NCBI GenBank assembly: GCA_964524125.1
Contig: CAZGBY010000014.1
Coordinates: 1-32,033 of the forward strand
Source: CAG-307 sp964524125
GTDB lineage: Bacteria; Bacillota_I; Bacilli_A; Acholeplasmatales; Anaeroplasmataceae
DNA length: 32,033 bases
Reading direction: 5' to 3'
The notes under the pieces were generated by a model. The model saw nothing but the letters and a program-made list of their open reading frames with translations, had not been told where the DNA came from and ran no database searches. Shown piece after piece: positions 1 to 7,213 of the stretch; within the stretch, counting starts at the first letter, position 1, and each line of letters starts with the position of its first letter. The position numbers and the translations under genes were made by a program.

Positions 1-52
1 CGATTTTTTTAAAGTCGATTATTCTTCTCTACGCCGTAAATTTTAGAGAACC
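1..52. repeat. Direct repeat, copy 1 (cut by window edge)
   Basis: This stretch is identical over about 52 bp to positions 142-193, so the repeat period is 141 bp. It contains a small inverted repeat, TTCTCT (25-30) against AGAGAA (45-50), around the word ACGCCG. The true left end may lie outside the window. Confidence 0.75.
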
Positions 53-77
53 TTAAAATAATGTAATAATTATAAGC

Positions 78-106
78 AAAAAAGGGGTCAGAATTTTACT
101 GACCCC
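78..106 (-). terminator. Rho-independent terminator downstream of the glycyl radical gene
   Basis: A perfect 8-bp stem, GGGGTCAG (84-91) with CTGACCCC (99-106), encloses a 7-nt loop. On the minus strand it is followed by a run of six T (78-83). It is the first strong hairpin after the gene that ends at 204. The other side has a weaker T-run, so it may work in both directions. Confidence 0.7.
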
Positions 107-141
107 TGATTTTTACGCCGTTCTTTTGAAAGTGGGTACTC

Positions 142-193
142 CGATTTTTTTAAAGTCGATTATTCTTCTCTACGCCGTAAATTTTAGAGAACC
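142..193. repeat. Direct repeat, copy 2
   Basis: This is the second copy of the 52-bp sequence at 1-52. It begins 10 nt beyond the stop codon of the glycyl radical gene. The word ACGCCG occurs in both copies and again at 115-120 between them. I see no transposase or attachment-site logic, so its nature is unknown. Confidence 0.75.
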
Positions 194-203
194 CTTATAT
201 TTA

Positions 204-437
204 TCACATTGATTCGTGAATAGTACGACTTATAACATCATCTTGTTGTTCTTTTGTTAACTTAATAAAATTAACTGCATATCCTGATACACGAATTGTA
301 AGTTGAGGATACTTTTCAGGATGCTTTTGGGCATCTAATAGTGTTTGTCTATCAAACACATTTACATTCAAATGATATCCTCCATCTGATACATAAGTAT
401 CTAGCATTTGAACTAAATTATCTACTTTTTGTGACAT
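204..437 (-). CDS. Stand-alone glycyl radical domain protein (PFL C-terminal type, GrcA/YfiD-like)
   Basis: The 77-residue protein matches only the last part of pyruvate formate-lyase. The radical loop RVSGYAV (residues 49-55, glycine 52) lies between HPEKYPQLTI and the C-terminal LTKEQQDDVI region. In PFL this glycine is activated to a radical by PFL-activating enzyme. The related E. coli protein YfiD (about 127 aa) replaces the damaged C-terminus of oxygen-cleaved PFL, and a similar repair role is inferred here. No catalytic Cys-Cys domain of PFL lies next to it. It is not merely a truncated end: it has its own ATG, an AGGAGGT ribosome binding site 9 nt upstream and its own promoter in the gap after valS. 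It is shorter than YfiD because it lacks most of the N-terminal part. Confidence 0.85.
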   Translation of the reverse strand: MSQKVDNLVQMLDTYVSDGGYHLNVNVFDRQTLLDAQKHPEKYPQLTIRVSGYAVNFIKLTKEQQDDVISRTIHESM

Positions 438-466
438 AAATTAAATACCTCCTTATTTACACTTAC

Positions 467-504
467 ATTATATAGGTATTTATTTTTTTATGCAAATAAT
501 TTGC
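467..504 (-). promoter_or_regulatory. Promoter with overlapping palindrome for the glycyl radical gene
   Basis: On the minus strand a -35 TTGCAT (490-495) and a -10 TATAAT (467-472) are separated by 17 nt. A perfect 13-bp palindrome, GCAAATAATTTGC (492-504), overlaps the -35 and is a candidate operator. The site lies in the 78-nt gap after the valS stop, so this gene can be transcribed separately from valS. Confidence 0.6.
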
Positions 505-515
505 TTATAAATAAA

Positions 516-3113
516 TTATTTTTTAATTTGCTCTAAATGTTTTAATACTTCATTATATTTAGCTTCATATAATGATTTCTTTTCTTTTTCAGCATCAATC
601 TTAGCTTGTGGAGCTTTACTTATAAAGTTTTCATTACTTAGCATATTATTACTTCTTTGAAGTTCTCCTTCAAGTTTTTTAAGTTCAACTTCAAGTTTCT
701 TAATAACTTCTTCAATATCAACTAAATCACTTGTTGGAATATAAATAGTTAAATCATTAAGTACAACAACCACTTGTTCTTGTAAGTTTGTCTTATCACA
801 AGTAATAGTTAATTTCTTTGGATTAGTAAACTTATTTAAATAAGGTATAGAATGATTTAATAAATTTAATACATTTTCATTCTTAGCTTCAAGTAAAATA
901 TCAACACCACATGAAGGGGCTTTTTGAGCTTTAGCTCTTTCATTTCTTACAGATGTAATAATTTCAGTAATAATATTAAAATCATTAATACTCTTTTCAT
1001 CTTCAAATTCTTTTATAACTTCAGGCCAAGAAGAAATACAAATAGACTCTTCTTTATGAGGTAAAACCTGATAAATTTCTTCTGTAATAAATGGTACAAT
1101 TGGATGTAACATTTTTACAATTTGAGTTAATACATATACAAGTACATTCTTTGTAACATTACAATTTTCTTTATCATCTGATTGTAAATCAACTTTAGAA
1201 ATTTCTACATACCAAGATGCAAAATCATTCCATACAAAATTATATAAAGCTTTATTACCTTCACCAAATTCATATTTATCAAAGTTATAATCTACTTCTT
1301 TAATAACTTGATTTAATCTTGCTAAAATAGCACGTGATGGTAAATTTAATTCAGCAGTCTTTAAATCAACTTCTTCATATCCTTCAATATTCATCATTAC
1401 ATATCTTGAAATATTCCAAATCTTATTTAAATAATTCCAAGAAGATTCAATCTTAGTTTCATCATATCTCAAATCAAGACCTGGAGATGAATTAGTATTT
1501 AAGAAATATCTTAAAGAGTCACAACCATATTTATCGATTACATCAAAAGGGTCAACGCCATTACCTAAAGATTTAGACATTTTTCTTCCTTGTGGGTCAC
1601 GAATTAAACCATGAATTAGAATTTGTTTAAATGGAGATTTTCCAGTAAATTCAATACCTTCAAATAACATTCTTGATACCCAGAAGAAAATAATATCATA
1701 TCCAGTTACTAAAACATCAGTTGGGTAGTAACGTTTAAGCATTTCTGTATTTTCTGGCCATCCCATAGTTGAAAAAGGCCATAATGCAGATGAAAACCAT
1801 GTATCAAGGACATCTTCATCTTGTATCCAACCTTCACCTGGTGATTGTTCGCAAACTTCAACGCGACCATCTTTATACCAAGCAGGAATTCTATGTCCCC
1901 ACCAAAGTTGACGAGAAATACACCAATCTTGAATATTAGTTAACCAACTATTTAAAGTATGATTAAATCTTTCAGGAATAAATTCATATTCTTTATTATC
2001 AAGTACTTGTTTAGCAAGTACGTCCATTTTAACAAACCATTGTTTAGAAAGACGAGGTTCTACAACAACACCAGTACGTTCAGAGTGACCTACTGAGTGA
2101 GTAATAATTTCTTTATGATCAAAATAACCTAGTTCTTCTAAGTCTTTAACTAAAGCTTTTCTACATTCAAAACGGTCCATTCCTTCATATTTATGTGCCA
2201 TAGAATTCATTGTACCATCATCATTCATACAAAGAGGCATTTTAAGATTATGACGACGACCAACTTCATAATCATTAGGGTCATGAGCCGGAGTACATTT
2301 TACACAACCAGTACCAAATTCAATATCAACATATTCATCTGTAATTACTGGAATTTTAATATCCGTACCTGGAATATAAACTTCTTTTCCAACTATGGAT
2401 TTAAATCTTTCGTCATTTGGATTTACCATGATTGCTTGATCTGCAAACATTGTTTCAGGACGAGTTGTAGCAATTAAAACTGAACCAGACCCATCAGTAA
2501 ATGGATATTTAAAATAATAGAATGCACCTTCATCATCTTGATGAATAACTTCAATATTAGAAAGTGCTGTTTTAGCTTGAGGATCCCAGTTAATTATTCT
2601 TTCTCCTTGATAAATATAACCTTTATTATATAAAGTAATAAATACATGATTTACTGCTTTATTTAGACCTTCATCTAGTGTAAATCTTTCTTTAGAATAA
2701 TCTAAAGATAAACCAAGTGCTGCCCATTGACTTCTAATAATTTCTGCATATTCTTCTTTCCAAGCCCAAGCTTGTTCTAAGAATTTTTCACGTCCAATAT
2801 CATATCTTGAAATACCTTGTTCTTTTAGTCTGGCATCTACTTTAGCTTGAGTTGCAATACCAGCATGATCCATACCTGGTAACCATAATGCATCATAACC
2901 TTGCATACGCTTTCTTCTTATAATCATATCTTGAATTGATGTATCCCAAGAATGACCTAAATGTAGTTTACCTGTAACATTTGGAGGTGGAATTACAATA
3001 GTAAATGGTTGTTTAGATGTATCTCCTGCTTCAAAGAAACCACCTTTCAACCAAAAATCATACTTTCCTTCTTCAACTTTTTTGTGATCATATTTTGGAC
3101 TTAATTCTTTCAT
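516..3113 (-). CDS. valS: Valine--tRNA ligase
   Basis: This class I synthetase (865 aa from the chosen start) charges tRNA-Val in the cytoplasm. PPPNVTGKLHLGH (residues about 42-54) holds the HIGH-type ATP motif. KMSKS lies near residue 513, the editing (CP1) region between them includes the GTGCVKCTPAHDPND segment, and the last 65 residues form the coiled-coil tRNA-binding arm typical of ValRS. The start is set at the ATG giving MKELSPKYD because AAAGGA lies 9 nt upstream; an in-frame ATG two codons further up touches that site and is unlikely. The start lies just 1 nt past the stop of the upstream acetyltransferase gene, so the two are surely co-transcribed, downstream of a valine T-box. 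Confidence 0.97.
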   Translation of the reverse strand: MKELSPKYDHKKVEEGKYDFWLKGGFFEAGDTSKQPFTIVIPPPNVTGKLHLGHSWDTSIQDMIIRRKRMQGYDALWLPGMDHAGIATQAKVDARLKEQGISRYDIGREKFLEQAWAWKEEYAEIIRSQWAALGLSLDYSKERFTLDEGLNKAVNHVFITLYNKGYIYQGERIINWDPQAKTALSNIEVIHQDDEGAFYYFKYPFTDGSGSVLIATTRPETMFADQAIMVNPNDERFKSIVGKEVYIPGTDIKIPVITDEYVDIEFGTGCVKCTPAHDPNDYEVGRRHNLKMPLCMNDDGTMNSMAHKYEGMDRFECRKALVKDLEELGYFDHKEIITHSVGHSERTGVVVEPRLSKQWFVKMDVLAKQVLDNKEYEFIPERFNHTLNSWLTNIQDWCISRQLWWGHRIPAWYKDGRVEVCEQSPGEGWIQDEDVLDTWFSSALWPFSTMGWPENTEMLKRYYPTDVLVTGYDIIFFWVSRMLFEGIEFTGKSPFKQILIHGLIRDPQGRKMSKSLGNGVDPFDVIDKYGCDSLRYFLNTNSSPGLDLRYDETKIESSWNYLNKIWNISRYVMMNIEGYEEVDLKTAELNLPSRAILARLNQVIKEVDYNFDKYEFGEGNKALYNFVWNDFASWYVEISKVDLQSDDKENCNVTKNVLVYVLTQIVKMLHPIVPFITEEIYQVLPHKEESICISSWPEVIKEFEDEKSINDFNIITEIITSVRNERAKAQKAPSCGVDILLEAKNENVLNLLNHSIPYLNKFTNPKKLTITCDKTNLQEQVVVVLNDLTIYIPTSDLVDIEEVIKKLEVELKKLEGELQRSNNMLSNENFISKAPQAKIDAEKEKKSLYEAKYNEVLKHLEQIKK

Positions 3114-3114
3114 A

Positions 3115-3648
3115 TTAATCATTCCTTTCAAATTCAGATTTTGTGATTGTATAAATCATACAGTCTACCATTTCATTAGTATATAGTTTTTTATAATGCC
3201 TAATTACACCATCGTATTTAAAATTAAGTCGTTCAATTGTATTAATAGATTTAATATTAAATGGCATTACAGTACAAGTTAAAATATCTATTTTCATATA
3301 AGTAAATATATATTTTATAAATTCTTCTAAAGCTTCGTGCATATAACCATTATGCCAATAGTTATCATCAAGTAAAAATCCAAGTTGATAAGCATTATCA
3401 TTCTTTCTAATAGGATCCTTATATAGATTTATATCTCCTATAAGTTTATTACTATCTTTTAATATTATTGCATAATAATCTTTATTATAGATAGCACTTT
3501 TAAGTTTATGCAGGCTAGTATCTTTATCAGTGTGTGGTTTAATTCCAGCAAAGTAACATAAATTTTCTTTTATTTTTAAATTATGATATTCATCTAAATC
3601 TTTAATATCATAATATCTTATTATTAATCTTTTAGTTTTTAGTTTCAT
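3115..3648 (-). CDS. GNAT family N-acetyltransferase (RimJ/RimL type), first gene of the valS operon
   Basis: The 177-residue product begins MKLKTKRLIIRYYD, the usual opening of RimJ/RimL-type acetyltransferases. It continues with a LGFLLDDNYWHNGYMHEAL segment (acetyl-CoA-binding region) and ends with a N-x-x-S-I-N-T-I-E-R-L-N-F element that matches the family's conserved 'N..S..v.eklGF'. The family transfers acetyl groups from acetyl-CoA to amines, often protein N-termini or small molecules; the substrate here is unknown. The start is chosen at the ATG after a GGTGGTGAAG ribosome binding site; upstream in-frame ATGs fall inside the T-box terminator. It is the first cistron after the valine T-box and runs directly into valS. 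Confidence 0.85.
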   Translation of the reverse strand: MKLKTKRLIIRYYDIKDLDEYHNLKIKENLCYFAGIKPHTDKDTSLHKLKSAIYNKDYYAIILKDSNKLIGDINLYKDPIRKNDNAYQLGFLLDDNYWHNGYMHEALEEFIKYIFTYMKIDILTCTVMPFNIKSINTIERLNFKYDGVIRHYKKLYTNEMVDCMIYTITKSEFERND

Positions 3649-3660
3649 TACTTCACCACC

Positions 3661-3887
3661 AAAAATAAAAAAAGACATCCTACACAAAAGGACGTCATTA
3701 ACGCGGTACCACCTTAATTCGAAACAAAATTGTTTCGCACTTAAATCTTTAACGCAGATATACGTAAATAACTACTATTAGTTCATTATTTAAGCTCCAA
3801 GACTACATTATTTATGCCCTTAACTATTTTCACCAACCATAGTCTCTCTAAAACAGAAACAATAAATAACCTTCTTTTTATCGCTTT
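3661..3887 (-). promoter_or_regulatory. T-box riboswitch, valine-specific, controlling the GNAT-valS operon
   Basis: On the minus strand the conserved T-box sequence AAGGTGGTACCGCG (3700-3713) pairs with the uncharged tRNA 3' end. It is followed by an 8-bp terminator stem (3674-3681 with 3689-3696) and a T-rich tail at 3661-3673. Upstream, an AGAGAG...GGTTGGTGAAAA stretch marks Stem I. The trinucleotide GUA (3804-3806) sits 4 nt before TGGAGC, where the specifier codon sits in B. subtilis-type leaders as I recall them, so it should read uncharged tRNA-Val(UAC). T-boxes allow read-through when the cognate tRNA is uncharged. Confidence 0.93.
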
Positions 3888-3893
3888 GTAAAT

Positions 3894-3922
3894 ATTTTAC
3901 TTATAAATAATAATTTTGTCAA
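3894..3922 (-). promoter_or_regulatory. Sigma-A promoter of the T-box/GNAT/valS operon
   Basis: On the minus strand a perfect -35 TTGACA (3917-3922) and a -10 TAAAAT (3894-3899) are separated by exactly 17 nt. Transcription would start near 3887, at the 5' edge of the T-box leader. Confidence 0.8.
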
Positions 3923-3969
3923 TATTGAATAGAAATTTTATAATATTTATCATTTAAATCATTTATAAC

Positions 3970-4003
3970 AAGAAATAAGTCAAGTGACAATCTTTTATTT
4001 CTT
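3970..4003. promoter_or_regulatory. Nested inverted repeat with TGTCACTTGAC core (array unit 1)
   Basis: AAGAAATAA (3970-3978) and TTATTTCTT (3995-4003) form an outer inverted repeat around the core GTCAAGTGACAA (3979-3990). The core is the reverse complement of the one in each toxin promoter. The same nested structure occurs at 6455-6494 and 8057-8095. Here nothing of an XRE gene survives downstream, and this point seems to be the left boundary of the toxin array. Confidence 0.55.
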
Positions 4004-4314
4004 TATTCAGATATACACATTTTTGCATAGTTAATATCTTCTAACACATCAGCACCTGTTCTTTTAGCATTTTCCCATTGAATCAATCAACTCATGAGAT
4101 TGAAAAAAATCACTTAAGTCTTCAAATAATTCAGATACCTAATAAAATTCTTCTTTAGTACAAGAATCAAAAAATTTATTGTTTCATTAAGATTTTCTGT
4201 TAAAATATTACATTGACTTTTCCAATTTTCTCTAATCGAGACATCATTTTGTGCGTCTATTAATATTCTTTCTTTTATTAGTTCCTTTAACTTGTTTACG
4301 TTAATGGATTTCAC
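4003..4314 (-). pseudogene. Broken Ib immunity-family gene (array unit 1)
   Basis: The intact paralogue at 6508-6813 guides the reading. The first 50 or so codons are open from a GTG (4314), but the usual ATG has become ATT. The frame then shifts near 4165-4180, and the remainder (EEFY, SELFEDLSDFF, HELIDSM, YAKM) can be followed only across frames with in-frame stops. The decayed gene is the last cistron of unit 1, directly after the intact Ia gene. No functional product is expected. Confidence 0.75.
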
Positions 4315-4400
4315 TTCCCATACTTAGTCTTCAAAATAGTCTACATATAAAAATTAACTTTTCCTAAATATACAAACATTTTTATAATAATACAATTTTG

Positions 4401-4706
4401 TTAATAATTTAATGCATCTTTAGCATAATTAATATTAGTAGAACAATCAACACCTGTTCGTTTAGAATTTTGTTCCATACAATCAATCAATTCTTGAGAT
4501 TTAAAGTATTCACTTAAATCTTCAAACAATTCTGAAAGCCAATAAAATTCATCACTAGAACATGTGTTTAAATAGTTTATACTTTCATATAAATTTTCTT
4601 TAAATATTTGTAATAATTCTTCATACTTTTCATTAAGTAATATATCATTTTGAGGATTAATTTCTTTTTTTTCTTGAATTAGTTTTTTTATTAATTTTTC
4701 GTTCAT
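4401..4706 (-). CDS. Putative EndoU immunity protein Ia (array unit 1)
   Basis: This small acidic, probably all-helical protein (101 aa) has no signal peptide or membrane segment. It belongs to a family with at least five further members in this window, sharing FYWLSELFEDLSE in the middle and a C-terminal KSQELIDCMEQN, KRTGVDCS and YAKDALNY. It follows the EndoU gene and overlaps its 3' end by 50 nt, with its own AAAGGA site 10 nt before ATG. Such tight coupling is usual for toxin-immunity pairs, so an immunity role is inferred from position, size and charge. I do not recognise a named Pfam immunity family with certainty. Confidence 0.7.
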   Translation of the reverse strand: MNEKLIKKLIQEKKEINPQNDILLNEKYEELLQIFKENLYESINYLNTCSSDEFYWLSELFEDLSEYFKSQELIDCMEQNSKRTGVDCSTNINYAKDALNY

Positions 4707-5154
4707 TAAATTTTTTTCCTTTCTTATTTTTTTGAATATTCATTGGGAATATTGTGGCAATTTTACCATTTGTTCTTACTATTCCAACATTTACATTTTC
4801 ATAATGGCCAGTTTTCACTTGCCCATCATTTAATTTAGCGCCTCTAGATACCAATTGTCCAGCTTTCTTTATTTTCTTTCTATCCCATTTTTTAGGAAAC
4901 CATGCTTGATTTATTCCATTTTGTTTTACATAATGAATATGTTTAGGAACATTACCTACTCGAACACCATTACTATATTCTTTTACAATATTATAATCAA
5001 TATTGTTTTCATTCATATAATCTATGTTTTCTTGTCCATGACCTCCACCCTTTAAACGATTAGAATTTTTAGTAAATTCACCTTTTGATGAATGTTCTAA
5101 AGCCTTATTTGATATCTTTTCTTTACTACCAAATAGCCATTTTATAAAGCCCAT
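4657..5154 (-). CDS. Free-standing EndoU-type nuclease, putative toxin (array unit 1)
   Basis: The 165-residue protein matches the bacterial EndoU fold used as a toxin tip in polymorphic toxins: GGHG (His39), NGVRVGNVPKH (His72), AWFPKKW (residues 84-90), and TNGKIATIFP (residues 128-137, Lys131). Two His and one Lys are the catalytic triad of EndoU RNases, and all three are conserved in the three copies here. The family cleaves RNA, often tRNA, after U. Unlike typical EndoU toxins it has no LXG/WXG, RHS or CdiA-like carrier, no signal peptide, and only a 35-residue N-terminal leader starting MGFIKWLFGS. It is preceded by AGGTG with a 9-10 nt spacing and is followed by the overlapping Ia gene. 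The lysine-rich tail past residue 140 differs among copies. Confidence 0.75.
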   Translation of the reverse strand: MGFIKWLFGSKEKISNKALEHSSKGEFTKNSNRLKGGGHGQENIDYMNENNIDYNIVKEYSNGVRVGNVPKHIHYVKQNGINQAWFPKKWDRKKIKKAGQLVSRGAKLNDGQVKTGHYENVNVGIVRTNGKIATIFPMNIQKNKKGKKFNERKINKKTNSRKKRN

Positions 5155-5183
5155 TCTTTTTCACCTCAATCTATTGCATTATT

Positions 5184-5210
5184 AAGAGCTTAAGCATATA
5201 TTAAACTCTT
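5184..5210 (-). promoter_or_regulatory. 5' UTR hairpin, toxin unit 1
   Basis: A 10-bp inverted repeat, AAGAGCTTAA (5184-5193) with TTAAACTCTT (5201-5210), has a 7-nt loop and lies about 30 nt upstream of the toxin start. In this copy one base differs from the other two units, but in the RNA the change gives a U-G pair, so the helix survives. Confidence 0.55.
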
Positions 5211-5212
5211 TA

Positions 5213-5247
5213 CAATTGTCTTGTCACTTGACAATTGCATTTTAACA
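5213..5247 (-). promoter_or_regulatory. Promoter and operator of toxin unit 1
   Basis: On the minus strand an extended -10, TGTTAAAAT (5239-5247), is followed directly by a perfect inverted repeat, CAATTGTC (5213-5220) and GACAATTG (5230-5237). Its middle TTGTCA/TGACAA (5221-5234) is itself palindromic. The palindrome covers the expected start of transcription, as expected for a repressor site. The same arrangement is at 7722-7756 and 9313-9347. Confidence 0.6.
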
Positions 5248-5275
5248 CAATAATTTTAATGAAAAAGTATGGTTG

Positions 5276-5329
5276 CTATCTTAGATACCAATTAAATATA
5301 AAGTTTCTATCTTAGATACCAATTAAATA
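5276..5329. repeat. Two 23-bp direct repeats upstream of toxin unit 1, each with a TATCTTAGATA palindrome
   Basis: The units at 5276-5298 and 5307-5329 are identical and offset by 31 bp, about three helical turns. Each contains the 11-bp palindrome TATCTTAGATA (5277-5287 and 5308-5318). They lie 30 to 85 bp upstream of the extended -10, where an activator would bind. The rest of the gap, 5330-5372, shows nothing recognisable. Confidence 0.6.
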
Positions 5330-5372
5330 AAACATTAATATTTATTAAAATTACAATTACTATAATTATATT

Positions 5373-6395
5373 TTAAATAATATAGTCATCAGGAAATAGT
5401 TCCACCTCATCTTCACCATATTTTTTATATACCATTTTATATTCTGAATATTTCTTCGAAATTAAAATAAATTCTATAATACTAAATATAAAAGGTAATA
5501 ATGATAATACACTTATAAACCAACATTTTTTTACATCAAATGATAAAAGTCCGATCCCAAATACAGAAAAAATTGAAGAAATTATTACTAAAACCAATTT
5601 AGAAATATAACCATTAATTTCATATTCATAAATTTTCTTTTTCATTTCTTTTTCCTTAAAGAATATTAAAATTATTGAAGAGATTAAAACATTTATCAAA
5701 CTATATATAATAAAGAATGTTGAGTATATTGGAAACATTTTAAGATAATAATTATTATCTATTATTATAAGCATACATATAAGTGTTATAATTAAAGATA
5801 ATAAGTGTAAAATTTTACATAGATCATAATATTTATTTTTTACATCATTAATTTTATAATATACATCATCTAAATAATTAATCCAATAAGTTCTATCAAC
5901 TCCAAAAGAACTTTTAAAATCATAAAGTGCAATAGCTGGTATAGATAAAACTAATAAAATCCAAAAGGGAGATTTTTTTAGAATAAAATAATTTATAATA
6001 CTTAATAGTATAGCTAAACTAATAGTAATGCATAAAATAGACATTGGTTCTTTAAAAGACGATTTTATATGTTTAACTTCAATTTGTTTTTGAGCCATAA
6101 TAGGATTATAAACATTTTCTTTTAAAACAACAATTTCTTTCTTCTCTTCATTTGAATAATATAAATCATTTACTGTAACATCTAAGATTTTAGCTGCTAA
6201 ATAAATTTCTTCCGTACTAAAAGATGAACCTTTATTATTCTTTTTCTTTGAAAAATCTTGTTTATTAATATTCATTGATGTATAAAAATCAATTTGTTTT
6301 ATGTTTTTCTTTTTAATAAAGTATACAATATTATCACTTATTATTTGTTGTCTCAATCTATTATCTTCAACAACTTTATAACTTTTGTTATTCAT
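5373..6395 (-). CDS. XRE-type DNA-binding protein with six membrane segments
   Basis: The 340-residue protein has an N-terminal Cro/C1-type helix-turn-helix (about residues 12-80, ending in the typical ILDVTVNDLYY). A linker precedes six hydrophobic segments near 117-139, 143-158, 193-212, 221-246, 266-286 and 291-313. No enzymatic motif is visible. A membrane-anchored regulator that senses a signal or a membrane state is the simplest reading. It is the last gene of array unit 2, and its 5' region carries the TGTCACTTGAC core also present at the start of each toxin transcript, so it may regulate itself and the toxins. The ribosome binding site is weak (GTGGGTGT). A remnant of a second copy lies at 7880-8041. 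Confidence 0.8.
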   Translation of the reverse strand: MNNKSYKVVEDNRLRQQIISDNIVYFIKKKNIKQIDFYTSMNINKQDFSKKKNNKGSSFSTEEIYLAAKILDVTVNDLYYSNEEKKEIVVLKENVYNPIMAQKQIEVKHIKSSFKEPMSILCITISLAILLSIINYFILKKSPFWILLVLSIPAIALYDFKSSFGVDRTYWINYLDDVYYKINDVKNKYYDLCKILHLLSLIITLICMLIIIDNNYYLKMFPIYSTFFIIYSLINVLISSIILIFFKEKEMKKKIYEYEINGYISKLVLVIISSIFSVFGIGLLSFDVKKCWFISVLSLLPFIFSIIEFILISKKYSEYKMVYKKYGEDEVELFPDDYII

Positions 6396-6454
6396 AATTT
6401 ACACCCACTTTTATTATTTTTTTATTTAATATCAACATCTTATAATATAGTTTT

Positions 6455-6494
6455 AAAGAAATAAGTCAAGTGACATTTTTTATATTATTTCTTT
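6455..6494. promoter_or_regulatory. Nested inverted repeat with TGTCACTTGAC core, upstream of the XRE gene
   Basis: AAAGAAATAA (6455-6464) and TTATTTCTTT (6485-6494) enclose GTCAAGTGACA (6465-6475), 70 bp upstream of the XRE start codon and just after the Ib stop. The core is shared with the toxin promoters. It may be an operator, a bidirectional terminator, or both; no long T-run follows on either strand, so I favour an operator. Confidence 0.55.
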
Positions 6495-6507
6495 ATTTTT
6501 TATTATT

Positions 6508-6813
6508 TTATTCTGATAAATACATTTTTGCATATTCAATGTCAACAGAACAATCAACACCTGTTCTTTTAGCATTTCGTTCCATACATTCAATAAGTTC
6601 TTTTGATTTAAAATGTTCACTTAAATCATCAAAAATAGAACTTATGTAAAATATATCATTGGCATTGATTTTATCTAAATACTTTATTGTATCATTCAAA
6701 TTAATAGATAAAATTTTAAAACTTTCATTTAAAAAATATTCAAATTCATAATCATTTTCAACATCAGTTTTAGAATACCTATCTATCAGTTCTCTTAGCT
6801 TTTTTTCGTTCAT
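6508..6813 (-). CDS. Putative immunity protein Ib (array unit 2, intact copy)
   Basis: This is a 101-residue paralogue of the Ia proteins, with FYISSIFDDLSEHFKSKELIECMERN, KRTGVDCS and a terminal YAKMYLSE. The start is placed at the ATG giving MNEKKLREL, with GGGAAG 8 nt upstream; an in-frame GTG three codons earlier overlaps that site. It is the only Ib copy in the window with an undisturbed start and frame. It follows Ia by about 95 nt of spacer that is conserved in all three units, which suggests a single transcript. Whether it protects against the same EndoU or a related one is unknown. Confidence 0.7.
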   Translation of the reverse strand: MNEKKLRELIDRYSKTDVENDYEFEYFLNESFKILSINLNDTIKYLDKINANDIFYISSIFDDLSEHFKSKELIECMERNAKRTGVDCSVDIEYAKMYLSE

Positions 6814-6907
6814 GGATTTCACTTCCCATACTTAGTCTTCAAAATATTCTACATATAAAAATTAAATTTTGCTAAATATACAAACATTTTATAATAATAC
6901 AATTTTA

Positions 6908-7213
6908 TTAATAATTTAATGCATCTTTTGCATATTTAATTTCTATATCACAAGCAACGCCAGTTCTTTTTGCATTATATTCCATACACTCTATTAATTC
7001 TTGCGATTTGAAAAATTCACTTAAGTCTTCAAATAATTCACAAATCCAATAGAATTCATTACTAGGACATATATTTAAATAATTAATACTTTCATATAAA
7101 TTTTCCTTAAATATATCTAGCAATGTTTCACGATTTTGTTTTGCTGGTATATCAAGTTGAGGATCCATCTCATTTCTTTCTTGAATAAGTTCTTTTATTT
7201 TTTTTACATCCAT
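6908..7213 (-). CDS. Putative EndoU immunity protein Ia (array unit 2)
   Basis: The 101-residue protein begins MDVKKIKELIQERNEMDPQ and carries the family elements FYWICELFEDLSEFF, SQELIECMEYN, KRTGVACD and YAKDALNY. It overlaps the 3' end of the unit 2 EndoU gene by 44 nt and has AAAGGA upstream. The N-terminal 25 residues are nearly identical to Ia of unit 3, while the middle diverges. Immunity function is inferred from gene order. Confidence 0.7.
   Translation of the reverse strand: MDVKKIKELIQERNEMDPQLDIPAKQNRETLLDIFKENLYESINYLNICPSNEFYWICELFEDLSEFFKSQELIECMEYNAKRTGVACDIEIKYAKDALNY

Noticed and set aside
1..193. A CRISPR array or IS element at the left edge
   Set aside because: There are only two copies with a 90-bp spacer that holds a terminator; no cas gene, spacers of constant length or transposase are seen.
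2193..2477. A 94-residue plus-strand reading frame inside valS
   Set aside because: It is a shadow of valS codons with no ribosome binding site; the same holds for plus-strand frames inside the toxins (4855, 7362), jetC (16169) and the helicase (26122, 27304).
516..3113. Mycoplasma genetic code (TGA as tryptophan)
   Set aside because: Tryptophan is TGG throughout valS and other genes, and potB ends with TGA in an ATGA overlap with potC, so the standard code is used.
4114..4314. A 66-residue gene as annotated by open frame alone
   Set aside because: Comparison with the intact paralogue shows that it is the first half of a frameshifted Ib gene starting at a degraded start codon.
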